DNA of 64,000 nt from Paragonimus westermani (taxonomy: Eukaryota; Platyhelminthes; Trematoda; Plagiorchiida; Troglotrematidae), in NCBI GenBank assembly GCA_008508345.1, contig QNGE01003631.1:1-64000 (forward strand). The letters are read 5' to 3'. Numbering within the stretch: the stretch's first letter is position 1; each line of letters begins with the position of its first letter. Shown here piece by piece: positions 1 to 12,019 of the stretch. The notes beneath the pieces were generated by a model. That model did no database searches. It was not told the DNA's origin and saw only the letters and a list, made by a program, of their open reading frames with translations. The position numbers and the translations under genes were made by a program.

Positions 1-57
1 TGATGAAACGTTTGCAACGTAAATGCCAAGCTCGCAGAACATGTGAATACCAAAATG
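1..57 (+). repeat. 3' half of a PLE-type hammerhead repeat, cut by window edge
   Basis: The first ~57 bases match 37609-37665 closely (about 50 of 57 by eye). Read as RNA, the segment holds the 3' half of a hammerhead fold: GAAA at 5-8, then a short stem III in which ACGT (8-11) can pair with ACGT (17-20) around the loop TTGCA (12-16), followed by A21, which fits the NUH cleavage rule (GTA). The CTGATGA core and stem II would lie upstream, outside the window. Hammerheads of this style are known from Penelope-like elements. Which element it belongs to here is inference. Confidence 0.5.
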
Positions 58-1439
58 ATTGTCACCATTTTCAGCTCACACAACTCTGTGACCCATTCTG
101 CATATTTGGAAGTACTCTTAGCATTTTTTAGTCGTTTGTTGACCGCTGGTACTCTATCTCTACTAACTCAGACCACTCTTTTGTGAAACTTTCACCCATC
201 ATTTCCAGTCAGACACATCACAAGCTCTTCAGTTACTGTGAAAATAGTAGAATTCGAAACCGGCGATCTCTTCCCGATAATCACAGTATACTGAGCTCAT
301 TTTTTAATAATGATCATCTATCTGTCTACTGCAATCATCTAACTGGATATTTCAATTTTACTTGTAATATTTGCTACACTTAGGAAACAACCCCTTATTT
401 ATGCTGGCAGATTTTCTGCTTCGTGACTCAACAAATTTCACTGAGAGAAAGAACAGGCTCGTAAAGCAAGTTTCCGCAGTAATGAAGCCTGGTTAAAAAT
501 CTATCGAAAGTAAATTGAATCGTTTAAATTTCATGTAAGTTAACAAACTGCGGAATTCAAACAGTTGTTATTCCCAAAATCACGGACAGTCTAAGTGGAC
601 TAAATTTCCACTTCAGAAAAATCTGTTGTCGGTTGTAAAGAGCTTCGTCACAGTTTCAACAATACTGGTAATTCTAATACAACCAAAAGCTCAGTTGTTA
701 TAAGAAATTTGTTCAGTTGAATTTCAACAAGGAAAACGGATATGACGGTCCATTGCCAATAGTTCTTAACAAGTATGCACGGATTTTATACCACCCATCG
801 AGTCATTCACCCAGTCTGTCACTTACCACAGAACTGCTAGAAGGCGACACTCATGACACCAACAGCGGAAACTGGGACTGCTCAATTTCAGCCGATTCCA
901 TGCACGTCTGTAGCACTAAAAGTCTCTTGAAAACCAGTTAACTTTCAAATGGAAGTTGGTGTGAACAACATGGACTATATCAACCCACGTGGTGTTTCTC
1001 CAACTACTGGCTGCTGTCGTCCGGCGAGCACATTCAATTTCACCGTCGCTTGATGGATAATCCAGAGCTGTTCAAATGTGCCTTAGACCAGAGCAATGCG
1101 CATATTATCGTTAATGCATGGACCGTGCCTCAATGAGTCCGATATTCAGTCGCTGCACCACTGTTTTCACGATATCAGTCAGCTGACCAAGATTATTGGT
1201 TGAATCACACCATCATCATAGACGTCAATGCATCTGACTGACGCTTAACTGTCATACAACCAGGAAGAAAAAAGACAAGCCTTGATTAAGGAGGAAGAGG
1301 TAGAAGTGGAAATGAGGAGGATTAACTGCTAAAACATTCAGATCGAGGTGCCAACACCTTCTAAACAAACAACCGAACTGTGAGTGAAAATAAGGCGTCA
1401 TCAGCAAGACAGGTACCTTCAAGGCCTTTACTGCCATGT

Positions 1440-2290
1440 GCCATTAGATACAATCATTCGGCAGACGACTCGGCGAAGCAAGGACAACGTTCAGACCAAT
1501 GAGCCCGAATAGCCACCATCTCACCTAAAGTCTCCAGTCACTCATCCCGTGAGACGCGAGGTCCCCAGCCAGACAAACGAACCTAACGTACAGCGGCCAA
1601 CCGCCTGGTATACGAATTCATTTCTCCACGCCAGGTCATCATCTACCCATCTCGCACCTTGCACTAGTTGGCCAGAGTATCGACATAGAGTGCTCTGTCT
1701 GGTTGACGATCAGCTGGAATCCTCAGTACATGATCTATCCATCTAAGTCTGTGTAAATGTGAGGGTTGGACAAAAGAACTTGTTGGGCAGTCACTACCGA
1801 ATACCCGCTTCCTAGTCGTTGGTGTCATCGACGGCTAACGTCCATGGTTAACTGTCTGAAGATGGTTCAATTCCTCCACCTTGAGCAACCGACTTCCGCA
1901 GCCGTAAACTAGTGCAGTACTCACTGTCACCTTATATACGTGACCCCTAAGTCTCAGATAGATGCCTCCTTGTCTTAGACTAGTCAATGCTATCCCAGAC
2001 GAAGACATGCGCGCCTCTTTTTCATTGTCTACACCTCCGCGGCGGCGGCTGATGCAGCATCTTAAGCACACAAACTGGTCAACAACCGCCACGGTTTCAT
2101 TATCAAACATTCAATCTACGTAATCACAACAGTGTTGCAAAAGTGTTTTCCACTTTTAAGCCACGAGGCGCATTTCGAAATGTTTAGCAGAGTATAAAAT
2201 GGCTTTTAGCATTGTCTGTGTTGCTTGGAACATGTCAAGCAACAACACCTTGTCGTCAACGTAGTCATCGCTAACTACGGACTCTAGCAT
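1440..2290 (-). mobile_element. RTE-like non-LTR retrotransposon, 3' part, copy 1
   Basis: Read on the minus strand from 2290 to 1440, this is the C-terminal part of an endonuclease-reverse transcriptase polyprotein. The catalytic palm motif appears as YVDD (2252-2263), followed by LLLDMFQATQTMLKAIL, then a frame with FDNETVAVVDQFVCL, a GGVDNE segment, and LVYGCGSRLLKVEELN (2110-1835), which matches the conserved LLYGCETW-type region of trematode LINEs. Further on come WIDHVLRIPADR and, near the end, GWGPR and WLETLGEMVAIRAHW, typical of the C-terminus. Several stops and frame changes break it. It is 5' truncated: upstream of about 2290 no RT domain is readable. A second copy lies inverted at 25985-26757. 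Confidence 0.85.
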
Positions 2291-2947
2291 TCTCCAAAGT
2301 GTTATCCGCTCCCCAATCCCTGTTCCCACTTTACATGCTCATTCAGTATCTCGCTTATTTGAGTAAATATGCGGGTCGTGGGATATCAGGTATGGAACAT
2401 CTAACTCGATTTTCTTCGTCCGGATGGTTGGACGGTTTGTTGTATTAGTCAAGGTCTCACAGTCTGTCTCTTAAGACACTCTGACATATCCATATATATC
2501 TCCCACTTATAAAACGTATTCAACATTCGAACTTTTCTTGCGCGTGTCCATCCTTTCATGTAAGTAATAAATTTTTATCTTGACTTGTTCAGTTAACTAA
2601 CCAAGAATTACCTTGAATGACAACATGGTATGGTCTCTTCATGTTTAGGATGTTTTCACCTAACTCACGAAACCTATCCGACACGACGTACTCCTTCATT
2701 CGGATCTTCCTAAATATATATTCCTGTGTATTCCACCGGATCCAGACACAACTACTCATTTGCAGGCAAACGGTGCTACTGCTCTTTCCTTCTTTCGAAT
2801 TTAGCTCGTTTTCTACACAAACTCAACACCACTCCACAAAATTCGAGTCCGTAATTATTTTTCAATTGAGGCTGTTCACCAAATTGTTTATGGATTTTAG
2901 TATCACTTCTGTTTATGCGTAACTCGAACCCGTTCAGCTAAGATTTT

Positions 2948-3093
2948 TTTAGATGCGATCCAATTGGGAAAAATCCAGGTGTCGGCTGGATTCAAACCAA
3001 GGCCAGTAACAACATGACCGAACGCGGCGATCGCTCCATCAGTCGAACTACTAAGCCACGCATGATGCTCAAAAATGTCAAAGTTAGACTAAG
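2948..3093 (-). repeat. tRNA-derived SINE, family 2, copy 1
   Basis: On the minus strand the segment reads like a tRNA-derived SINE head: TGGCTTAGTAGTTC resembles a pol III A box, and GGTTTGAATCC (complement of 2988-2998) is a near-consensus B box about 50 bases downstream, followed by a T-rich tail region. It aligns along most of its length with 29830-29980. It is too long, and the cloverleaf too poor, for a working tRNA gene. The family name is unknown to me. Confidence 0.6.
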
Positions 3094-3099
3094 TTACGC

Positions 3100-4650
3100 T
3101 CACGATTCGCTACCCCCTGTGAAATCCACCAAATGACCCAGCAGGCTGACCGTCGAATCACAGTTCCCCATGCTGTCCGGATTTTTCGCAATCAGGTCTC
3201 ATCTAAATTATGAAAGCTGCCGCACTACTCGTGAGTAACCATTTCATATACAGAAGAAACATGTACAGAAGCAGAAAATTCGTCTCTCAAAGTGTGATAA
3301 ACCAGTAGTTCATTTGACCCCATTCATCTCTCTTGCCGTGTCTATTGTGTGCCAGTTTTGATAGATCCGTCTTGAGGACCTGGTCCATGAAAATACGCAC
3401 TGTTTAAACACAAACTTTTGTAAACTCGTCGTTAATGTACAAAAACGAGTAACTTCGGTCGAAAAACGGATGGTTGTACGTACATTTAACATTGAGCAAT
3501 ATAGTACCGACTACTCCAATCCGATTTGAACATAGATCAACACATGTGGTCGACATTTTTGTCTCAACTCACGCCTCTGGCGTGTATGGTATACACAATA
3601 GCCTACAAACGGAAGATAGTGCAAATTGACTGAAAATAGAAAGAGCACAAACTGTGCAAATTTTGGTGTAGTAAATGTGGTCTACTTTTTTAGCTGGGTA
3701 GCATTTGCTTCAGTTTGGTTAAACAACCCAGCGGTTTTTGGCTTGCAAGCAAACATTGAATAGGCATGAACACGAGTTTCATTCTCCACTCATTACGCAA
3801 CACTTAACTCTAGACAGTGTAAGAATCGAAATGTTGATAAAGAAGTGGTACTGGCCTATCAGCTGTATCACGGCTCCCTCAAGGCTAAATTAAACCCTAC
3901 TTTCCTAATGAGTCTGTATCTCATTACTGACTCACACGTGACCGGTTTCCGACTACATTTGACAAAATTATCTAGATGGCTATTTCTTTACTTGTCACTA
4001 TCGAAAGCGGGGTTGTACCCAATTAAAGAAACGACTCAGTAACCGAGGACAACGAGGATGTGCCTTCAAACGCTTCTGTCCAAATTCGATAACCCCATTC
4101 CACCTCATCGTTCACGTGACTTCATGTCCGGTATCCGTTCACCGGCTTACAAATAAAACCACGCCCACACGGGACGTACTACACGGACACGATAACGGCG
4201 CGCTGACCAAAGGCCATTCGTTTGGTTTCCACCCACACATGCTCATTACTATGCTGTTTTGCACCGGTCGAGTCACGGCTCTGTTTATGCAGATCAGTGT
4301 TGTTTGTGAATGAAGTGCTGGCAACATGATTGTCATGACAATGGTGCAGTTTGACCGATTGATACACGCGGGAACAAGGCTGGGGAACCTTTTGGACTCA
4401 CTTGCTGTCATCAGTCGACTGTTTACACATTCTGACATGTTCACTGGCGAAGCAGCAATACAGGAATAATCATCAGTTTACAGATTATTTTTCTGTAGCA
4501 CGTTGCACTGTCTACTATCGTCTACCATTGACTAGGTAATTATGTCATAATACTGAAATGATTGATGTCCCTATTTCGTTGATGACTTGAATAAGGATCA
4601 TTACTCACAAGCGAAAGTGGTTGAGTGTTCACATATGATGATTCGGCTGT
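3100..4650. other. no recognised gene
   Basis: Only short ORFs with no recognisable motif. Overlapping frames on both strands near 4.1-4.45 kb (about 100 codons) look like chance. Confidence 0.5.
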
Positions 4651-4654
4651 GCCT

Positions 4655-4790
4655 AATGTGAGGTCATTGGCTCAGCGATCGTGAAAGCGTGGTCGGAGCT
4701 CTAGTCCCGGTCATAACAAGAATATGCACCAACTGACGAGCTCTAACAAGAGCGAAACTCGAGTGTAATGCTTCTTTTCGAAAGGGGTCG
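4655..4790 (+). repeat. hammerhead-bearing tRNA-derived SINE, copy 1
   Basis: This is the best-preserved of four related copies (others at 15.8, 29.0 and 34.2 kb). The head (about 4660-4710) contains TTGGCTCAGCGATCGTG, an A-box-like start, and GAGCTCTAGTCCC at the B-box position. It is followed by a hammerhead core (annotated separately) and a short tail. The order tRNA-like head, then hammerhead, then tail is that of the schistosome S-m-alpha SINE. Which LINE or PLE mobilised it is not shown by the sequence. Confidence 0.65.
4720..4772 (+). ncRNA. hammerhead ribozyme motif (SINE type)
   Basis: CTGACGA (4733-4739) fits the CUGANGA core. Stem II is a perfect 5-bp helix, GCTCT (4740-4744) with AGAGC (4749-4753), closed by loop AACA. 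GAAA (4754-4757) follows, then a very short stem III, AC..GT, around TCGA. The base at the cleavage position is G (4765), where the rule asks for A, C or T; the copy at 15.85 kb has the canonical GTC there. Stem I is weak: GCA (4726-4728) can pair with TGC (4769-4771). The fold is clear, but this copy is probably slow or inactive because of the G. Confidence 0.65.
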
Positions 4791-4799
4791 AATGGAAAG

Positions 4800-7700
4800 T
4801 CTATGGGAGTGCGGCAGCTGCAATCAGTTGTGGGTGATGTTCAATCTACATTAAATAAGGAAGTCTGGAAAATGATGGTGATAAACTGCGAGATCACTTC
4901 GGCGCGTGCTCCAATGGAGAACTCTAGTAGGACACGTAACCCGTACCAACGTTACACGATAATCCTCATCTTGCGTCAAGTTCTTCTTCATTAACAAATC
5001 TGTGTCAATCAATTTCGGCAGTAAACGAACAACCGTCGTTAGAATGCAATAGGCTGAAAAGTGCTCGAAAAGCCTTCATAAAAGAAGAATGATAACCGTG
5101 GATAAGGAATTAGCCGGAGTAGAACTATACGAGTATTCCAAAGTTGCTTTGACATCATCAGGCTGAAGCACCAACTTAACATCAGTCAACCAGTTGTCGA
5201 GCCAGTTTGCCATTTGTATAGACTAGAATAAAAGTGACGTGACCAAACCCAAAATGGTTAATGCTGTACTTTACATTTACTCCGTTCATGTCATACCACC
5301 AAGTTGGGAACAGGTCATTTTAGAAAACAGGAAGATTTCAATGCTAAAAACAAGCACAGTCCAGTTTACGGATGCTTGCCAAAAAAACTACAGGGTTGCA
5401 GGTATGTCACACGTTTTGTGGATAGCGAAAAACATGCATGATAAATGAAGAGGATAATGAGGGATGCTACCAAATCGAGATAAACAAAAAATATCACGAT
5501 AAGCTTCAAATGCAGAGTGTGCTTCAGAGCACAACTCAGCACTTGAGCTCAATAAATTCACAACAGTTTTGCAACAGACGACAAACAATACTTCATAATT
5601 GAGACAAAAACCATTGATACAGCACCAATTATTGTGGGTTGAATTCATGTTTCTCAAATTTATCGACGCTATTTTGCATGGTCAAGTGGTTTCTTGATAC
5701 ATGACACTAATGTTGGAGCAGTCTCTGAAAGAAAGACGTTTCTGTCAACCCACGAACGATGGATGCTCGTTGATTGTACGGGAACATTTTCAGAGTGTGA
5801 GATGGATGAACTGATCGCACTGGGTAGTACTCAGGAAACCTATTCCACTTCGGGAGCTGGAACACGTTTGTTGTCCTTCTTTTCATTAAATAAGCAACCG
5901 ATTGTAATTTTCAAGCATACAGACGCTCCTATTCATACGTCGTATTTCATAAAAACATGGTTTGTCCGTTTGGAGATTAAAATTTTCAACCGGGAGCCCT
6001 GTTGCTTTGATCCTAACTCAACGGAAATCATGTGAGACTTGTGAACTTTGTAAGTATACAGAGGTGCCAAAGTGTACAGCTGGACGGCCGAATTGGTACT
6101 CGTTTGAAGAGCTTCATTTCGTACCACAATCGCTTGTTAAAAATGTATCGACGTGTTGAAGAGGACTAACAGGAGCGCATCGTAGGTATCCTAAGCAGAA
6201 CAAGGTATTACGTGCAGGGTGACCATTTAATTCTGTTGTGGCTATTTTCCTCGGTTTTGTGTATGAAGTTTTCAACAATGGACTCAAAAGATGCAGATTA
6301 TGCATCCGTATCTATCCGTACAACATGTCGTACATTCTGAGCTCACATGCACACGCTTTTTGCTTGTGAACCAGACACAAACAAAATCAAGAGACACAAT
6401 CATGGATGAACACTGGATATGCAGATTAAGTTGTTACAGTTATCAAACCGTCCCAACTTTCATCAGTCGCCTACTTACCAGGGTAGTCACTAGGTGGACA
6501 TAAGTTGTTTGTGTTCACGGAGGGGTAAGTAGATGCGCTTACTCGACGACGCCCCCAACAGTACGGTTTTGTCTATTGTGAGGCATGTCCGGTAGAGTCG
6601 GTAGAAGAGTGATCTTCACCTATCATCTTTGTCTCTCGTAGCAAACCTGATACTCATTCACCGATCATTACACGAGAGTGGTTGAACTGATTAGCATCAT
6701 GAAAATAAAAGCAGCCGCTTGCTCTGAACATGTTCACAGGGACGCCCAAGTGTAGCTATGACAATTAGGACACTATCTAAGTGTTAGAGGATCAAGCTGC
6801 TCTGAGACGATCTGACTAACGCAATTTGGCATTCGCTTCCGAAGAGATCACCTGGGTTTTGCGTATGCGAATGTGAAGTTACTCAACACTACTGAAATCC
6901 AGTCATGTGAACTTGTATGAATGGAATGCATAAAATTTGATTGATCTAAGCAAGAAACATGTTCGTTTGTTCATACCACACTCATTTTTCAAGATAGGGC
7001 GACGTTTTCTGCGATTTTCCACCGTTTGCTACAAACAGCGAAATGATGTTTAGCAAATTTCGCTCCATTCTTGTTCTTGCGCCCAATCGTTGCACAATTA
7101 AAACGCAAGTACCAGTGATTAACTCTTGTCAATGCCATAACCAGTGTTCTGACAACATACTCCTCCCTTTTAAATCAGATCTTTCGAAGTTGATTAACAC
7201 GTTTATCCATGTATGTATTTAGCCAGATGATCAGCGAACACGATCTCACCAGGGCTGTATATTCATTCGTCCTTTTCGCAACCCGGCCTACCAGAGTTCA
7301 TCAACTGTTCTGGTTCACATATTCTCACGCACATCAACTGGGAACTGGCTTTCTTCAAAAACAGGCTTTCGTCAATGTGAAGCCGTTCACTTGGTTAACA
7401 AAGGCCATCAAATAAAGAACGAAACATGTGGAATAATTCGCGAGGGTTGCCAAGCCAATTCCATAGCTTTCAAGGTGCAACTGTTATCAGTGGTTAAGAA
7501 TATTTCCATCTGGCTCTGCTACCCACAAAAACAATCCGTACAAACCCTCCACCATCCTTGGTCAGTTATCTCCCAGACACTTAAAACCCTAGTAAGCGTA
7601 AACCCACGAGCCCGTGGCCTGCACTTGTGACCAGCTCACGTATTCAGCAATACTCTAACCCTCCTTCAGAATTCTGTGATCCTCCTCACATCTGCGATTG

Positions 7701-10700
7701 TTAAGCACCTGTTTGGTGTTCACTTATAAATCACGATTATTCATCAAGAGTCTTGAAAAGAACCTGATAAAACCCAAATTCCACAGACGGAAACACATCT
7801 TAAACCTCTTGGTTTTTCTAGCGAAAGTGAAGCAAAGTAAGTGAAGAGATGTAAGAACCTTTCTACCCGATTCACTAAAAATACCACTGTCGAGTCGAAA
7901 GTAAGTATGCGCCATGTGATTGTATGTGTATATCTGATTTGTGTGCCTTGGTTACACAAACTAAGTAGATTCATCATTTCACACTGAAGTCGGCCACAAC
8001 AAAAAGCAGTGATACGGTGTACGTGAACCCGAAAAGAACAGATAGACATATTATACCGTACGAAAAACCTATTGGATTCATTGACTATCCAGACCACGGC
8101 GTAAAGAGCAGACTAACAGTTAACCAAACCGAAGTCGTTTCAAGGTGTAACACCAAGAGTGGGCGAAAAAATGCACTGATACACCGCTCTGTATTCGCCA
8201 GGTTTTTGCTTAGTGTCGGATTGTAGTTTACAACTTCATACATGGTACTGCTGTCAAACAGTGGTAATCTCTGAGTTCTATCATGTTAGCGTGACTCTAT
8301 AAATGCATGCTCATATGCCATGAACAGAAACTACTTACCACAGCTGGTCCGATGTCCCCCTTCTATTGGTTACTCAGGAAGTTCTACTTCACAAACTTAT
8401 TCGAAGTTTATAATGCTGAGTGGTATCTATAACTGCATCAACTGCAAAAAAAATATTTACAACACGTTCGCCCTGAAAATTCGGTCTCTCATGCAGTGTA
8501 TCACCCTCATCATCACAGGCTGTGCTCTGTATTTCAACAAAACAGTGGTTACCCAGTTAGTAGCCTTTAGGCTCTCTAGACTGCCGAGATGGTCCCGAAT
8601 AAGTGTAATAGTGGATCGGTTAAGTATTCGAGACTGGCACTCCAATTTACACATTCTCATAAGAAAACCACGTTGACCACTGGCCCAGGTCTTAAGATAC
8701 GTGCTACGGCGATTTCTAATAGAGATGAACCTTGGGCCTTGCACTTTTTTGAGGAGGGCCGGCTGGACAGTGTTTATCAATCAGAGGAATGCAATCAACT
8801 TTGGGTAACGTTTAATTTATATCAGCCAAATCTGGACGACTTCTCATTAAATATTGAAGAAATGTTGATTAGATCAGCAGACCAACGAAATTTTAGCGGA
8901 AATGTCACAAACGGTTTCTGTTATTGTCAGACGGAAAGAGACTAGACTTTACTATGTTACTGTGTATGTGATAACATAAACAAGGTCAATAAACAGTTCA
9001 GCTACCGTTCATCTCGTCCATTTGGCCAAACAATCTGCTCCGAGCTGGTATTTTGTTGTCATCTATCATGTGCTCAATAGTAAAGAGAAACCGGACCCAC
9101 AAAAACAGCTGCCAATAACTGGTGCGATCACGACTGGTTCCTTGGCAGTTTGCCCATATCGATTTAGGCCGGCTAATAGTCGCGACAATTTATCTTGTGA
9201 ATAGTTCGCAAAAATTACTACCGTTTAATTGGTACTCCCAGTTGTGCGCGTTTTCAATACTAGGACAATGAGATCTTCATGGTGGCTACTTTATTCAAAA
9301 ATGAAGTTAAACATTTCATAGGTTGACTTATTGCTTTCACCAGAACAACCCGTGTTCCATTAGATCCATCCACAGACGGTCAGAAACTGACGTTGATCTG
9401 ACAGCCGTGTGCGTCCCCTAATCGTTACCTTTCTTCCAATTCCTTCAAAGGTACATATCGTCCACTTGTTTATGAGGCCAACAAGAACAAGAATATATGC
9501 TGAAATGACAGGGTGAGTAGTGAAGAGCACTCCGAATATGTAACCAATTCCGTGTTTCTGTTGTCTAAATCGTGCGCACACAAAGAGTGAACGGTTGTCG
9601 CAAAAATGTGGGTACATTAGAGAGGTTGGGATAAAAACTATTTGCATAAAGAACAACATGAAGAATTGGGCTTCCACTATGGTGAAAGTGTCCGTATCGA
9701 CCGTAGCCAACTAGCTGAAAGAAGAAAATTCCTCTGTTATGACAACACTACCGAATTATGAGAGGTTGCTGGCGGTACCCAAACGTAAGTGCTAATATAG
9801 GAGTTTGGCGTCACCGACTCCACTTGCTGTCAGCAAGCTGATATGTTCCACAAAGCTCGCCCTGTTAAAAGATGGAATTCTGTGTGACAATAGTCAAATA
9901 GCCTATGAGGAGTAGCTTATCGATCTATACGAGCATCCCAAACCTCTGCGTGACTCGGACTATTGTATTTCAGTTGTTACGTTTTCGGCCCATACCACAA
10001 AGTAAGATCGTATATCACGCGTACATTTTAACAGCCACGTGTCTAGGTATATACAATCCGCCACTGGTTCCTTACGCTGTTTGAACTTGTTAGCAGTTAT
10101 GCATTTTCGAAACACAGTGCTAACAACTCAGTAGAGGATTGGAACAGTGTTACGAATTCCACGTCAGTGTGGGTATCACAACATACGGAAGCTCAAGGAG
10201 CCATTGAAAACAAACGGTTCTCTACTACAATAAAATAAGCGCATGACACTGTTAAGAGGATAGCGTCTACAGAAAAGAAGGTTCACGGTCTGGATGTGTT
10301 CATTTGCATACTGGGTAAAAATATTTATTTAACGAAGTTAATTTGTTATATAGCAACGGCTGCGTAAAATTGTAACTTCTAATGCAACAAAACATTTGTC
10401 TCAGTCTGACTTGGACTGGGGATCAACTGTTTCAGGTTGGCATAGGTCGGGATGAATCGTCCCTAGGATAGGTTGCCCTCGTAATGCGCTGACTCAGATG
10501 ACTTGGACGGTCATCACCGCAAACGGGCCAAGTAGACTGACTGTCTGTGATCAGCCAAACGTAAACTTGAAGGTGAGCAGCAGTCTTTTCGTATGCGCTC
10601 AACCTAGGAAACTTCCTCTCATCATTTTCGTAATATAATAAGTGGCCCTCAGGTTTTATTCTGGGTATGATAGAGTCTGACCGACTATTAATACTTTTCC

Positions 10701-11040
10701 GGCTGAATACTCGACGACAAATCCAAGTAAAATGCAGTTCATAGAACCAATCAGTAGGAGCATTTGAAGCCAATCGACGGGAACGAAAAGAACAACAGAA
10801 TTCTACAATGATGGGGCACAGGTGCGTCCACTTTTATGCAGGAATAATTAATTATCATAAAGTTGCTCGTTGCGTAGCACACAGTTTATGTACCATCCAC
10901 AACAAGTCATCTCCAATGCCTTAAGAGTCCCCTTGGATTGGCAGAGGTAAAGGAACGCCTATCTCTGAGTTCATAAGTCACGCATTCAAATGATTCCCTT
11001 TTTATGAGAAGCCTATTAATTGGGACTGTTGTGTAGTAAC
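4800..11040. other. no recognised gene
   Basis: About 6.2 kb with scattered ORFs up to 118 codons, often overlapping on opposite strands (for example 8320-8945), with no family motif I recognise. No repeat or RNA structure stood out. A decayed element or a host exon could be hidden here. Confidence 0.4.
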
Positions 11041-11054
11041 GTGATTGTATCTCA

Positions 11055-12010
11055 AGTCACAGATGTGGGACACGTATTCCACTTGAATACCTAAATGATT
11101 TCACTTTACTGTATGCGAAAAACACTAGAGACAGTTCTTACTCCGTACAGACAAACAGATGGCGCTGCGGCCATGGGTAATTCGTTAAGTTTGATACTAG
11201 TTGAAACCTTCTTAGAAAAGAATGAACCGAAAATCCAAGATGTAAACAAAACTATATAGTACAAGCGGTACTTTGGTGACATTTTCATTTTTACCAATAT
11301 CGAGTATTCCGTTTCGTCTTTTCACCCTTCTCAACACTATTCACCCAAACATCTTTGTCTTACGAAACCGAATCTAACGGCAGTTCAGATTTCTCAGGTG
11401 TATTCATCGCTAGGTTCAAGGGTGGCATGTTACAACGCCCTGCCTACCAGAGAGCAACGTGCAGTGGTCATTACCACCAGTTTTTATGTCTCGCCTCAAT
11501 ATCATGCAAACGTTATTTCCGCACGACTGTTTCACAGATCCCGGTGTATCTGTACTTACGACAGTGTACAGGGGGAACATGAGATCCTAAGAAAAATATC
11601 ACTAGTGAATGGATCTCCTGAAAATTCATAAAAACTCAACACGATAAACAGACGCAATGAGCCATTTCAAACTGCTCAAAGAGGTACACATTTCTAGTTT
11701 TGCAATTCAGTGGGAATGATCTAACAAATGACATCAAGCACAAATTGACTTGTGCCACATCTCGTAAGCACGTGATTGTGCAGATGCGCTTGGTTCCAAC
11801 CATCAGAGGGCCAGCCCTACCTAACCACGAAGGCGGTTTGTCTAAGTGCTCTGTCTGTCACTTCACCTGTGATTGAAATGACGTTCACACAGACAAGACA
11901 GACCGACAGTTATCTCACAGAGTAGCAAAATGATTAAAACAGCTGATGACACAGAAATCTCAAACCAATGAATCCGTCGCTCGATTGCTAAACACCATGT
12001 GACTTAGTTT
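11055..12010 (+). mobile_element. Penelope-like element C, heavily decayed
   Basis: Motifs appear in PLE order across several frames. At 11146 YRQTDG, then MGNSLSLILVETFLEK (normally MGSPLGPILA..), then YKRYFGDIFIFTN, in which the reverse transcriptase YVDD box has become YFGD (11269-11280). The region SGHYHQFLCL (about 11455-11490) is the RT end. LFHRSRCICTYD to LVNGSPENS (about 11525-11630) matches the LFHRARRICTEDN to VNGYP segment of PLE B in this window. After that come LVLQFSGNDLT and CSVCHFTCD with KTDRQLSHRVAK (about 11850-11930), the GIY-YIG endonuclease remnant. At least three frameshifts and several stops are present. The start is uncertain; LNDFTLLYAKN (about 11090) suggests the RT extends a little further upstream. 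Confidence 0.75.
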
Positions 12011-12019
12011 ATTCAAACT

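Noticed and set aside
8457..8945. Overlapping 107-118 codon ORFs on both strands
   Set aside because: Both strands are open over the same bases with no recognised motif, so neither can be preferred.
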